A stretch of 62,956 nt of DNA. Source: Candidatus Daviesbacteria bacterium. GTDB lineage: Bacteria; Patescibacteria; Microgenomatia; Daviesbacterales; UBA10151. The notes beneath the pieces are model-generated. The model made no database searches and was not told where the DNA came from. It saw only the letters and a list, made by a program, of their open reading frames with translations. The stretch spans positions 1 through 62,956 of the forward strand of contig JACPKM010000002.1 in the NCBI GenBank assembly GCA_016187025.1, written 5' to 3'. Positions 27,535 to 36,225 of this stretch are shown here, piece by piece (position 1 is the stretch's first letter; each line of letters starts with the position of its first letter). The position numbers and the translations under genes were made by a program.

Positions 27535-29408
27535 TTAATCTAACAAAGAAACTAGAACGAAAACCTAAAAGTATACAATCGCGTAAAAAAAGATGGTTGA
27601 TTGTTTCAGGCATTTTAATATTTATCTTTCTTATTACTACTTTTTTGGCTGTTAGAGGAGTTTACACAGCAGGTAAGGGATTATCATCTCACGGTAAAGC
27701 TTTGGCAACTGCGGTCAATTCGCAAAACTATGATTTAATTCTACAAGAAGTAAAAGAAACCCGTTCGTCCTTGGGAGCAATTAACACATCGTTAAACTTT
27801 CTTTTCTGGGCAAATTTTATTCCCTTTATGAACGGTTATTATTCCGATGCAAAGAAGTTTTCTGCCGCTGGACTAGAAGATCTTGTTGCTGTTGAAACCA
27901 TATTAAACAAATTAGAACCACAAAAGAAAGAGCTAGGGTTTAACAATCAGCCTTTAGCTGGACAAGATAGAATAGCTCAAGGTATCAAGCTTTTGAAAGC
28001 ATCAATTCCTCATTTAGATTCTGTAGAGAAAAACTTTGACAAAGCATCTGATTTGGTAAAAGATATTAATACTCAAAAATATCCTGAAGAGTTCAAGGGG
28101 GTTAAAGTTAGAGATTTGTTAACTAGCAGTAAAAACTTTATTATCGGTGCGAGCCTTGCAGTTACCAAAAATAGAGATGCTTTAGTAGTTGCACCATCTG
28201 CACTTGGAGAGCCTTCAGCTAAAAACTACTTAATGCTTTTCCAAAATGATAAAGAAATTAGACCAACTGGAGGATTTTTGACTGCTTTTGCCACTTTAAA
28301 AGTAGATAGAGGACAAATCAGTACTACCACATCAGATGATATTTATAGGTTAGATGAAAGACTGCTTGCAACCTGTGAGAGCAAAATCTGTCCCCTATCC
28401 CCGCCTGCTCCAATTGTTAAATATTTACCAGAGGTGGATGGTAAACCAAGAAAAGCTTGGAGCATGAGGGATTCAAATATCTCACCTGATCTTTCAGTAT
28501 CAGCAAAAGAATTCGAGAGAATGTTTCAACTTTTAGGCCAGGGGTTACCTTTTGATGGAATTATTTATATAGACACCCAGGTTGTAGAAGAGATCATTGA
28601 GGTTACTGGACCAATTGAGGTATTAGGAACAAAATATTCTGCAGAGATGGATAAAAGATGTAATTGTCCTAATGTTATTTACGAGTTAGAAAATTATGCA
28701 GAGATCGCTGCAAAAGGCGAACAGGACAGAAAAGCAATTTTGGGTGTTTTAATGCAGCAAATCCTAACCCGGGCATTAGGAACAGATGTTGAAAAAATGC
28801 CTCAGCTTGTTGAAACCGTTGCCCGTTTAGCAAATCATAAACACGTAATTTTTTATATGCATGATGATAATACTCAGCAAGCATTAGCAAAGCTTAACTG
28901 GATTGGAGAGGTAAAGAAATTTGGTGGTGATTATTTGCATATAAATGATTCAAACTTTGCTGGAGGAAAGTCTAATCTTTATGTAAATCAAACTGTTACA
29001 CAAGAAATAAACACCCAAAAGAATGGAACAGTTAAGAAAAAGATTACTATTGAGTATAAAAACCCGCAACCCTTTAACACATGGTTAAATGGAATCAACA
29101 GGGACTATGTAAGATTTTACGTTCCAAAAGGAAGTAAGCTTTTATCTTCAAAAGGATCTGAGGACAAAGTAAATACAATTGAGGATTTAGATAAAACAGT
29201 TTTTGAAGCATTCGTGACTGTCAGGCCTCAAAACTCCAGAAAACTTGAGCTGGAGTATGAAGTTCCATATGATCCAAAAGGAAGTTACAAATTAATGATA
29301 CAAAAGCAACCCGGCGCAAAAGATTTTAAATATAAGATTAAATTAAACGGTAAACAGGTGGAGGATTTTATACTAGATATGGACAAGGAATTTAGATATG
29401 AATTGTAA
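27531..29408 (+). CDS. DUF4012 membrane-anchored exported protein
   Basis: 625 residues. A short basic cytoplasmic head and one transmembrane helix (about residues 24-46) are followed by a coiled, helical region (about 50-220) and the DUF4012 domain, beginning NYLMLFQNDKEIRPTGGF (about 232-249). MRDSNISPDLSVS and FDGIIYIDTQVVEEIIEVTG are its other conserved blocks. The biochemical role of DUF4012 is not known to me. The pattern of a phosphate-friendly RPTGG segment and a D-G-I-I-x-I-D block before a T-G-P-I-x-V turn recalls LytR-CpsA-Psr phosphotransferases (inference). It follows the initiating transferase by ATGA overlap. Confidence 0.9.
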   Translation: MINLTKKLERKPKSIQSRKKRWLIVSGILIFIFLITTFLAVRGVYTAGKGLSSHGKALATAVNSQNYDLILQEVKETRSSLGAINTSLNFLFWANFIPFMNGYYSDAKKFSAAGLEDLVAVETILNKLEPQKKELGFNNQPLAGQDRIAQGIKLLKASIPHLDSVEKNFDKASDLVKDINTQKYPEEFKGVKVRDLLTSSKNFIIGASLAVTKNRDALVVAPSALGEPSAKNYLMLFQNDKEIRPTGGFLTAFATLKVDRGQISTTTSDDIYRLDERLLATCESKICPLSPPAPIVKYLPEVDGKPRKAWSMRDSNISPDLSVSAKEFERMFQLLGQGLPFDGIIYIDTQVVEEIIEVTGPIEVLGTKYSAEMDKRCNCPNVIYELENYAEIAAKGEQDRKAILGVLMQQILTRALGTDVEKMPQLVETVARLANHKHVIFYMHDDNTQQALAKLNWIGEVKKFGGDYLHINDSNFAGGKSNLYVNQTVTQEINTQKNGTVKKKITIEYKNPQPFNTWLNGINRDYVRFYVPKGSKLLSSKGSEDKVNTIEDLDKTVFEAFVTVRPQNSRKLELEYEVPYDPKGSYKLMIQKQPGAKDFKYKIKLNGKQVEDFILDMDKEFRYEL

Positions 29409-29414
29409 CCTTAT

Positions 29415-29936
29415 ATGTTTAATATAGAAGGAATAGAAACGAGAATTAGAGATATAAGACGAGGATTTAATAGCGTTAGGTCTTTTGTAGGAAGAAATAA
29501 AGACGCATGGCCTCTAATAATTGTGGTTGGTGTACCGCTTGGTTTGACTGGACTGGAGTATGGATTTATAGTTCCTCAAAGAGCTGCAGCGAATACTGCA
29601 AGATTATCGGCGCTTTATAATGAAAGAAGTACAGCAGAAGCAACAAGAGTTGCACAACAAGAAGCATTAAGAAAAGACTTTGAAGATACCGGAGGAGTAG
29701 ATCTTGACTATGAGAATCTATCTAGTGTACTAATCAGATTAAGAGCTAGTGCTAAATTGGCAAAGTCAAGAGAAGATGTTATAGCAGAAGCTTTTACAAG
29801 AGTGAATAATACCACGGGCTGTCTAATTTCTAGTACGCTTTATTTACCAGAAGAAAGAGGTAAGCAACCTATACGAAATGAGGCATACGTTTTAACATTA
29901 AATTGTGGATCTACCCCTACTGTTATTTCTCAGTAA
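29415..29936 (+). CDS. Single-pass membrane protein, unknown
   Basis: 173 residues. A charged cytoplasmic head (about 30 residues, rich in Arg) precedes one transmembrane segment (WPLIIVVGVPLGLTGLEYGF), then an outer helical part with Ala/Glu/Arg-rich heptad-like sequence and a C-terminal region containing two cysteines (TGCLISS, LNCGSTP) that could pair outside the cell. I do not recognise it. It sits 6 nt after the DUF4012 gene and probably ends the glycan operon. Confidence 0.6.
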   Translation: MFNIEGIETRIRDIRRGFNSVRSFVGRNKDAWPLIIVVGVPLGLTGLEYGFIVPQRAAANTARLSALYNERSTAEATRVAQQEALRKDFEDTGGVDLDYENLSSVLIRLRASAKLAKSREDVIAEAFTRVNNTTGCLISSTLYLPEERGKQPIRNEAYVLTLNCGSTPTVISQ

Positions 29937-29966
29937 GATATCACATAAATAAAAGGATCTCTAATA

Positions 29967-29972
29967 TAGAAT
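29967..29972 (+). promoter_or_regulatory. -10 element TAGAAT before recO
   Basis: TAGAAT (five of six consensus bases) ends 7 nt before ATG 29980 of recO, predicting a leaderless recO-glyS transcript. No clear -35 seen. Confidence 0.45.
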
Positions 29973-29979
29973 TGGGCAG

Positions 29980-30612
29980 ATGAAAGCATTTAAAACAGAA
30001 GGGATTATTTTAAAAAGAAAAAACTTTGGTGAAGCAGATAGAATTTTAACTGTTTTTACTTTACATAAAGGAAAAGTGTCAGTGCTGGCAAGAGGTGTCA
30101 GAAAAATTACCTCAAGAAGAGCTGGAAATGTGGAACTTTTAAATAGGGTTACCATCTATCTTCATCCCGGAAAAAACTTCATGATTTTAACTGAGGCAAG
30201 CGCAATTAATACATTTCAGCCTCTCAAAGAAGATTTAACCTTGTCTACTTATGCTTACCATTTAATTGAAACAACAGATAAATTAACTGCAGAAAACCAG
30301 GAAAATCCCCTACTGTATGCTGACTTAGTAGATGTATTGTCAAGGCTATCTAAAAAGCCCAGGCAGCTTTTAATAAGAGCATATGAAACAAAAATGTTAA
30401 CACATACGGGTTTTTGGTCCTTAGAAAATTTAAAAGATATTAGTAGTGAAATTAAAAATCTTCTTAAAATATTAGAACTTGGAAGTTGGGAGAAAATAGA
30501 AAAATTAGAGATTAATCAAAGACAAGCTCTGGAAATAGAAAGAATTCTAAGGTATTATCTAGAGAAGGTAATAGAAGGGCCTTTAAAAAGCAGGCAATTT
30601 CTAAAAAAATAG
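29980..30612 (+). CDS. recO: DNA repair protein RecO
   Basis: 210 residues. The N-terminal OB fold shows KTEGIILKRKNFGEADRILT and GKVSVLARGVRKITSRRAG; the rest is the helical C-terminal domain. RecO works with RecR to load RecA onto single-stranded DNA coated with SSB and to anneal strands in the RecF pathway. No cysteine zinc module is present, and the length is slightly below the usual 240. It lies 1 nt before glyS in the same orientation. Confidence 0.92.
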   Translation: MKAFKTEGIILKRKNFGEADRILTVFTLHKGKVSVLARGVRKITSRRAGNVELLNRVTIYLHPGKNFMILTEASAINTFQPLKEDLTLSTYAYHLIETTDKLTAENQENPLLYADLVDVLSRLSKKPRQLLIRAYETKMLTHTGFWSLENLKDISSEIKNLLKILELGSWEKIEKLEINQRQALEIERILRYYLEKVIEGPLKSRQFLKK

Positions 30613-30613
30613 T

Positions 30614-31924
30614 ATGTCTGATGATTTAATGCAAAAGATTGTAGCACTTTGTAAGCGCCGGGGGTTTATCTACCCTGGTTCTGAGATCTATGGAGGATTG
30701 GGAGGAACATGGGACTATGGACCCTTAGGATCACTTCTTAAAAAAAACCTAAAAGATTTATGGTGGAAAGAAATGGTTCAATTTAGAGATGATATAGTGG
30801 GAATGGATGCTGCCATTATGATGAATCCTAGGGCTTGGGAGGCTTCAGGTCATGTGGAAGCTTTTACAGATCCTTTAGTTGAATGTAAGATTTGCCATCA
30901 GCGCTTTAGGGCTGATAAAGAGCAAGAGATTAAAGAACATGAAACTTCTCATAAAGGTGAAAAGGTCGAATGGACTGAACCGATGAATTTTAACCTGCTA
31001 GTTAAGGCTTATTTAGGAGTACTAGAGGGAAAGCAGTCAGAAATTTATTTGAGAGGTGAGATCACAAATGGAGTACATGTTAATTTTAAAAATGTGCTAG
31101 ATTCTACTAGAGTTAGAATTCCTTTTGGCATAGCTCAAATCGGAAAAGCTTTTCGCAATGAAATTACGCCAGGAAATTTCACCTTTAGATCAAGAGAATT
31201 TGAACAGATGGAAGTGCAGTTTTACATAAAACCTGATGAATCAGAAGGAAAAAAATGGTTTGATTATTGGAAACAAAATAGAATGGATTGGTATTTATCT
31301 CTAGGAATAAAAAAAGAGAACCTAAGATTTAGGGATCATGCAGAAACGGAAAGAGCTCATTATGCCAGGGCTGCAACAGATATTGAATATAATGCACCCT
31401 TTGGTTGGAGTGAGTTTATGGGTATACACCATCGAGGAGATTGGGATTTATCCAGACATCAGAAATATTCTGGACAAGATTTGTCCTACCGTGATCCGGA
31501 AACAAATGAAGAATATATTCCTTGGGATATTGAAACATCGGCTGGTGTAGATCGATCAGCCCTATTTTTACTTATTGACGCATATTCTGAAGAGAATGGA
31601 AGAGTTGTACTAAAACTTCATCCAAAACTTGCGCCATACAAGGTAGCGGTATTTCCTTTACTTGCTAATAAACCAGAGCTTGTAGAAAAAGCCGGAAAAA
31701 TTTATGAAGACTTAAAGCAAGATTATCAGGTTTCCTGGGATGCTAGAGGAAATATTGGAAAAAGATATGCAGCTCAAGATGAAGCTGGTACACCTTATTG
31801 TGTTACTGTTGACTTTGATAGTCTAAAAGATAATACTGTTACTATAAGGGATAGAGATAGCGCAAAGCAGGAGAGAATAAAGTCTTCTGAAATCCGCAAC
31901 TTTCTAAAAGGGAAACTTTCGTGA
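30614..31924 (+). CDS. glyS: Glycyl-tRNA synthetase, class II alpha2 type
   Basis: 436 residues. Class II motif 2 is in AFRNEITPGNFTFRSREFEQ, motif 3 around TSAGVDRSALFLLID, and the anticodon-binding domain runs from KLAPYKVAVFPLL to the end. This is the single-chain alpha2 enzyme, not the GlyQ/GlyS alpha2beta2 form. An insertion between motifs 1 and 2 holds CKICHQRFRADKEQ...HETSH, a CxxC...HxxxH arrangement that could bind zinc. It charges tRNA-Gly; a tRNA-Gly(CCC) gene is at 60132. Confidence 0.96.
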   Translation: MSDDLMQKIVALCKRRGFIYPGSEIYGGLGGTWDYGPLGSLLKKNLKDLWWKEMVQFRDDIVGMDAAIMMNPRAWEASGHVEAFTDPLVECKICHQRFRADKEQEIKEHETSHKGEKVEWTEPMNFNLLVKAYLGVLEGKQSEIYLRGEITNGVHVNFKNVLDSTRVRIPFGIAQIGKAFRNEITPGNFTFRSREFEQMEVQFYIKPDESEGKKWFDYWKQNRMDWYLSLGIKKENLRFRDHAETERAHYARAATDIEYNAPFGWSEFMGIHHRGDWDLSRHQKYSGQDLSYRDPETNEEYIPWDIETSAGVDRSALFLLIDAYSEENGRVVLKLHPKLAPYKVAVFPLLANKPELVEKAGKIYEDLKQDYQVSWDARGNIGKRYAAQDEAGTPYCVTVDFDSLKDNTVTIRDRDSAKQERIKSSEIRNFLKGKLS

Positions 31925-32778
31925 TTCCAAAACTAACTGCCTTTATACTCACCCATAAAGTTACTGTTGCACTCGGTTTGGTGTTAGCTATTGCTTTTAT
32001 GGGAGGAGGAGTATTTTTGTTTAACACCTTCCAAAAAGCGCAACAAGAAGCTCCTCTTGAAGAAACAGAGATTACTTTTGATGCCGAAGGTCCTTATGTA
32101 AAACTGTTCCCAAGAAGAGATGGAAATGCCCTTGTAATGCAGATTCAAAGAATTGCTTCATACGATTCGTTTGCTTACGCGATAACTTATACAGATATTG
32201 ATGGTATCGATAGAGGAGCTGGTCATGAGGATACCTGGATCAATATTGAAAAAGGTAAAGGTGAATATGAGCAAGAGATTTTATTTGGATCTTGTAGTAA
32301 AAACGTTTGTAAATATGACCAAGGAGTAGAAAACGGCACCTTAGTTTTAAGGATTAGAAAGGGAAATAAAGCTTCTAGGATGAATCTACTTTGGCATCTG
32401 CAAAAGCCGGATGTGGCTTTGGGAAATTTGACCTCAGGGGATAATAATTTTAGTTACAAATTAGATCAAAAAAGAGAAGAATTGGCTTTGATTGGGTTTA
32501 CTATTATAAATGATGTGACTGGCGTACCTAAGCTGCCAAATGAAAAGGAGGTTCTAGGGAAAGTATATTCAGTTAATGTTTCTATATCAAAAGCTCTTCC
32601 TGAAGGACAGGCAGCAGTTAATTTAGCTGAAAATCCCCCATCAGATGCAAAAGTAGCAAGGTATAATTTCAGTGAAAATAAATGGGTAGAATATGAGACA
32701 AAAATTGATGGAAGTAAGCTTTCTGCCAAAGCCGATGGAGAAGGAATCTTTGCAGTGTTAGCAGATAAAGAAAAATAA
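31921..32778 (+). CDS. Exported beta-rich protein with N-terminal anchor, unknown
   Basis: 285 residues, GTG start overlapping the glyS stop by 4 nt. One hydrophobic helix (about 15-37, VALGLVLAIAFMGGGVFLF) anchors a predicted beta-sandwich-rich outer part. ITYTDIDGIDRGAGHEDTW and a pair of cysteines in FGSCSKNVCKYDQG stand out. A C-terminal segment (VLGKVYSVNVSISKALPEGQ, then YNFSENKWVEYETKID) resembles domains found in surface proteins. I do not recognise the family. It may be co-transcribed with recO-glyS. Confidence 0.65.
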   Translation: MIPKLTAFILTHKVTVALGLVLAIAFMGGGVFLFNTFQKAQQEAPLEETEITFDAEGPYVKLFPRRDGNALVMQIQRIASYDSFAYAITYTDIDGIDRGAGHEDTWINIEKGKGEYEQEILFGSCSKNVCKYDQGVENGTLVLRIRKGNKASRMNLLWHLQKPDVALGNLTSGDNNFSYKLDQKREELALIGFTIINDVTGVPKLPNEKEVLGKVYSVNVSISKALPEGQAAVNLAENPPSDAKVARYNFSENKWVEYETKIDGSKLSAKADGEGIFAVLADKEK

Positions 32779-32832
32779 TCCTTTATAGATTAGAAGTTTT
32801 CAGACTTCATTTTTTAAATCTTACATTATCTA

Positions 32833-32862
32833 TTGACAATTAACATTCATTTGGTGGAAAAT
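32833..32862 (+). promoter_or_regulatory. Promoter of the dcw cluster (mraZ)
   Basis: Consensus -35 TTGACA (32833-32838), 18-nt spacer and -10 GAAAAT (32857-32862). The expected transcript starts near 32869-32871. It opens the division and cell-wall cluster and overlaps the repeated boxes described for 32852-32881. Confidence 0.65.
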
Positions 32863-32881
32863 GAGAACAGATGGTGAAACT
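32852..32881 (+). promoter_or_regulatory. Candidate MraZ operator: three boxes at 10-nt pitch
   Basis: Three direct units start with TG exactly ten bases apart: TGGTGGAAAA (32852), TGAGAACAGA (32862) and TGGTGAAACT (32872). E. coli MraZ is known to bind three TGGGA boxes with the same spacing upstream of its own gene. Here the boxes cover the -10 and transcription start, as expected for autorepression. Assignment is by position and pitch. Confidence 0.55.
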
Positions 32882-32906
32882 GCCCAAAAAATATGTTTTT
32901 GGGTAG
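32871..32906 (+). CDS. Possible 11-codon leader ORF overlapping mraZ start
   Basis: ATG 32871 opens MVKLPKKYVFG and stops at TAG 32904-32906, 11 nt past the mraZ ATG and in another frame. The ATG lies 8 nt after the -10, where a leaderless transcript would begin. It could couple translation through the start-codon hairpin or be chance. Confidence 0.3.
   Translation: MVKLPKKYVFG
32883..32903 (+). promoter_or_regulatory. Hairpin enclosing the mraZ start codon
   Basis: CCCAAAAA (32883-32890) and TTTTTGGG (32896-32903) form a perfect 8-bp stem around the 5-nt loop ATATG, which contains the mraZ ATG. In mRNA this would hide the start codon. Confidence 0.5.
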
Positions 32907-33291
32907 CTTTAAAACTGATTTTAGCGGAAAGAATAGGTTAATTTTACCAAAGAGATTTAGGAAAGAATTAGGTAGTGAAGATAAGTTTTATATACTTTTG
33001 GGGGGAAATGGAGAAGTTTGGGGATTTGATCCAATAAATTGGTCAAAACTGGCAGAAAGTATCTTAAAATTCCCACTCTCCACTGAAGAGGGTAGGGTAG
33101 CAAGACTCAAGCTTTTTCCCAAGGCTGAGGAATGTGTTTTAGACAGTCAGGGAAGATTTATCTTACCTCAAGAGTTTATGGAGAATATAAAGATTAAGAA
33201 AGAGGTTTTAATAATTGGAGCAGGTGATCATTTTGAAATCTGGGATTTAAGTCTTTGGGGAAAACACCAGGAACGACTTGAGAAGGAATAA
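32893..33291 (+). CDS. mraZ: Transcriptional regulator MraZ
   Basis: 132 residues, two AbrB-like swapped-hairpin repeats. The first is GSFKTDFSGKNRLILPKRFR (residues 4-23) and the second has ECVLDSQGRFILPQEF. MraZ is a DNA-binding repressor of the dcw cluster in the bacteria studied, and here it is the first gene of that cluster. MFLGSFK is the canonical N terminus, so ATG 32893 is secure. Candidate self-binding boxes lie at 32852-32881. Confidence 0.96.
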   Translation: MFLGSFKTDFSGKNRLILPKRFRKELGSEDKFYILLGGNGEVWGFDPINWSKLAESILKFPLSTEEGRVARLKLFPKAEECVLDSQGRFILPQEFMENIKIKKEVLIIGAGDHFEIWDLSLWGKHQERLEKE

Positions 33292-33296
33292 GTCAC

Positions 33297-34196
33297 ATGG
33301 AAGGGTATCATAAAAGTGTTTTACTGAGTGAGGTTTTGGAGTATTTGGAAGTTAAGCAGGGTAGGTGGTATGTAGATTGTACGCTAGGAGATGGGGGACA
33401 TAGTCTGGGGATTTTAAAGCGAGGTGGAAAAATTATAGGCATTGATACCGATCAAGAGGCCTTAGATAGGGCAAGCGGAAGATTTAAACAAGAAGGAATA
33501 GAGCAAGACAACTTTAAATTAGTAAAGGGTAACTTTAGAGATTTAAAGCAAATATTAAAGCAGACGGACACTGATCAGATAATTTTGGCAGGAATCTTAT
33601 TTGATTTTGGGGTTTCGAGTTTGCAACTTGAGAGTCCCGAAAGGGGCTTTTCTTTTAACAGTGAAGGCCCTTTAGATATGCGGATGGACAAAAACTTAGC
33701 CGTTACAGCAGCAGATTTAGTAAACGGATTAAACAAAGGAGAATTATATGAATTATTTTCTAAACTGGGTGAGGAGAGATTTGCTCGGCCCTTGGCTGAA
33801 GCTATTGTTGGCACCCGTGCAATAACAAAATTTAATACAACCAAACAATTGGCAGACTTAGTAACAGGTGTTTATCGTAGGTTTGGAATTAAAAACACCA
33901 AAATCCATCCTGCTACAAAAGTCTTTCAGGCTTTGAGAATGGCAGTAAATGATGAGCTAGGAGTGATACGGGATGGATTAGGACAAGTTTCGGAGGTTAT
34001 TGGTAGCAGCGGCCGGATTGTGACCATAAGCTTTCATTCTTTGGAAGATAGAATTGTAAAAAATACTTTTAAAGAATGGCAAGAACAAGGTTTGGGACAG
34101 ATTGTAATTAAAAGACCAGTTGTTCCAAACGAAGATGAGGTTATAAAAAACCCTCGATCCCGGTCAGCAAAACTAAGGGCTTTTGAAAAAAGATGA
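33297..34196 (+). CDS. rsmH: 16S rRNA (cytosine1402-N4)-methyltransferase RsmH
   Basis: 299 residues. HKSVLLSEVLEYL opens the protein, SAM motif I is YVDCTLGDGGHS, then GIDTDQEAL, GILFDFGVSSLQLESPERGF and the C-terminal TISFHSLEDRIVKN and NPRSRSAKLRAFEK. It methylates N4 of C1402 in the 30S decoding centre. Second gene of the dcw cluster, 5 nt after mraZ and overlapping ftsL by 4 nt. Confidence 0.97.
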   Translation: MEGYHKSVLLSEVLEYLEVKQGRWYVDCTLGDGGHSLGILKRGGKIIGIDTDQEALDRASGRFKQEGIEQDNFKLVKGNFRDLKQILKQTDTDQIILAGILFDFGVSSLQLESPERGFSFNSEGPLDMRMDKNLAVTAADLVNGLNKGELYELFSKLGEERFARPLAEAIVGTRAITKFNTTKQLADLVTGVYRRFGIKNTKIHPATKVFQALRMAVNDELGVIRDGLGQVSEVIGSSGRIVTISFHSLEDRIVKNTFKEWQEQGLGQIVIKRPVVPNEDEVIKNPRSRSAKLRAFEKR

Positions 34197-34495
34197 CTAT
34201 CATAAAAACTTTTGATAACGGATATGTTGAGACCTCTTCTTGGAGGAAAAGGAGGTATTTGCTTCCTGTAGGCTTGCTTCTGGTTTTGCTTATGCTAGCC
34301 GAGATTTGGGCAAATAATACTTTGGTAACATATGGAGAAAAGTTTGAAAGTATTTCTAGATTGAGGTTATCTTTGGAAATAGAAAACCAAGTGCTGGAAA
34401 ATAAAATAGCCAAAGAAAGCGCACTTTCTCATATTGCAACCGAATCAGCCACCCTTGGATTTTCCCAAGTGGAAAGCATACAATATATTCGTTAA
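34193..34495 (+). CDS. ftsL: FtsL/DivIC-like septum protein
   Basis: 100 residues: a short basic cytoplasmic part, one transmembrane helix (about 25-42, LPVGLLLVLLMLAEIW) and an outer coiled coil (RLRLSLEIENQVLENKI). Size, topology and position between rsmH and ftsI fit FtsL, which forms the FtsQ-FtsL-FtsB complex activating septal peptidoglycan synthesis. Sequence similarity in this family is weak, so the name rests mainly on synteny. Confidence 0.8.
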   Translation: MTIIKTFDNGYVETSSWRKRRYLLPVGLLLVLLMLAEIWANNTLVTYGEKFESISRLRLSLEIENQVLENKIAKESALSHIATESATLGFSQVESIQYIR

Positions 34496-36225
34496 TGCGA
34501 ATCGTAATTGTTAAATACTTCTTCTTGCTGTTTTTCTTAGCAATAACTTCAAGACTATTTTACTGGCAAGTTGTTAAGGCTGACGAATTATCAGCTAAAG
34601 CAGAAAACCAGCATTTTAAACGGGTGCAAATTGGAGCAAGAAGAGGCAATATTTATTACTCTAATGGTTCAATGCTTGCATCAACCAATCCGGTATTTTC
34701 TCTTTATGGTCTTCCTAAAGTGATCCCAGATGCAGAAAAAGTTAAAGTATCCCAAGATCTTGCCAAAATAATCGCAAATGAAAAGTATAAAAATATCGTG
34801 GAGGAGGAGGAATATAAAAAGGCCCTGTCCTCAATAAAAGAAGATTTTTCTTCAAAGTTAACGCAAGATCTTTATTGGGTGTTACTCAGGAAAAATATAG
34901 ATATGGAAACAAAAGAAAAAATTGAGGGTTTAAAATCTCCAGGGTTAGGGTTTGAGAGTTCAAGCGGCAGGTTTTATCCGGAGGGCTCCTCTTCTGCACA
35001 TCTTTTAGGATTTGTGGGCTTTAATGCCCGGGGGGAATCAACAGGATATTTTGGCATTGAAGGATTTTATGATGGTGATTTAAAGGGAATACCAGGAATT
35101 GTCAGGCATGAAAAAGATGCGATGGGACTTCCTATATTAATAGGTAAGTTTTTGACCACTGAATCAAAAAATGGGAAAGATTTAGGTTTAAACATTGACC
35201 AGTCTGTTCAGTTTATAGTTGAAAGAGCTTTGAAAAAGGGGGTTGAAAAATATGGAGCAAAAGCAGGGTCTGTGGTGGTAATGGATCCTAAAACAGGAGA
35301 TATCTTAGCACTAGGTGCATTTCCAAACTATGATCCTTTGAAATATTATGATTTCCCAAAGGACTATTATAAAAATCCAATTGTGGCAGAACAATATGAG
35401 CCAGGTTCAACTTTTAAAGTATTGGTAATGGCGGCAGCAATAAATGAGGATTTAGTAAAACCAGATACAAAATGTGATATCTGTGATAAAGCTATTTCAC
35501 TGGGAGGATTTACTATCAGAACCTGGAATAATAAATACTACCCCAACGCCACCATGAAAGAGGTGATAGTACACTCAGACAATACTGGAATGGTTTTTGT
35601 AGCAAAAAAGCTGGGTTTAGATAAAATGTACAAATACATTCAAGATTTTGGGTTTGGGCAACCTACACAGATAGATTTACAAGATGAAACATCACCTGAT
35701 ATTAGGTCAAAAGATACCTGGAGAGAAATCGATCTGGCAACTTCTTCTTTTGGTCAGGGTATTGCAGTAACCCCAATTCAGATGGTCCGGGCTGTAGCAG
35801 CGATAGCAAATAAGGGCTATTTGATGGAACCGCATGTTGTTAAAGAAATTCAGGATGGGGAGGAAAAGTTTGTTGTAAAACCTAAAATTGTCAGACAAGT
35901 GATCAGCGAGAATGCAGCAAAAATAATGACCGAGATTATGGTGGCAGCAGTTGAGGAAGGAGAGTCGAAATGGGTAAAACCAAAGGGTTTTAAGGTAGCA
36001 GGAAAAACTGGTACAGCCCAAATTCCTGTTGCTGGACATTATGACCCAAATAAAACAATTGCCTCCTTTGTTGGTTTTGCGCCGGCAGATGACCCAAAGT
36101 TTGTCATGCTTGTAAGATTTGATCAACCAACCTCATCAATTTACGGTTCAGAAACTGCAGCTCCCACTTTTTTTGAAATAGCCAAAGAGCTATTTACATA
36201 TTTTAAAATTGCACCATCTGAATAG
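34495..36225 (+). CDS. ftsI: Septal transpeptidase FtsI (PBP3, class B)
   Basis: 576 residues. One N-terminal transmembrane helix is followed by the dimerisation/pedestal domain (RRGNIYYSNGSMLAST) and the transpeptidase domain with S305-T-F-K308, S361-D-N363 and K504-T-G506 catalytic motifs, all intact. It cross-links peptidoglycan at the septum with FtsW (43142). Lengths match class B PBPs without PASTA repeats. The start overlaps the ftsL stop by 1 nt (TAATG). Confidence 0.96.
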   Translation: MRIVIVKYFFLLFFLAITSRLFYWQVVKADELSAKAENQHFKRVQIGARRGNIYYSNGSMLASTNPVFSLYGLPKVIPDAEKVKVSQDLAKIIANEKYKNIVEEEEYKKALSSIKEDFSSKLTQDLYWVLLRKNIDMETKEKIEGLKSPGLGFESSSGRFYPEGSSSAHLLGFVGFNARGESTGYFGIEGFYDGDLKGIPGIVRHEKDAMGLPILIGKFLTTESKNGKDLGLNIDQSVQFIVERALKKGVEKYGAKAGSVVVMDPKTGDILALGAFPNYDPLKYYDFPKDYYKNPIVAEQYEPGSTFKVLVMAAAINEDLVKPDTKCDICDKAISLGGFTIRTWNNKYYPNATMKEVIVHSDNTGMVFVAKKLGLDKMYKYIQDFGFGQPTQIDLQDETSPDIRSKDTWREIDLATSSFGQGIAVTPIQMVRAVAAIANKGYLMEPHVVKEIQDGEEKFVVKPKIVRQVISENAAKIMTEIMVAAVEEGESKWVKPKGFKVAGKTGTAQIPVAGHYDPNKTIASFVGFAPADDPKFVMLVRFDQPTSSIYGSETAAPTFFEIAKELFTYFKIAPSE

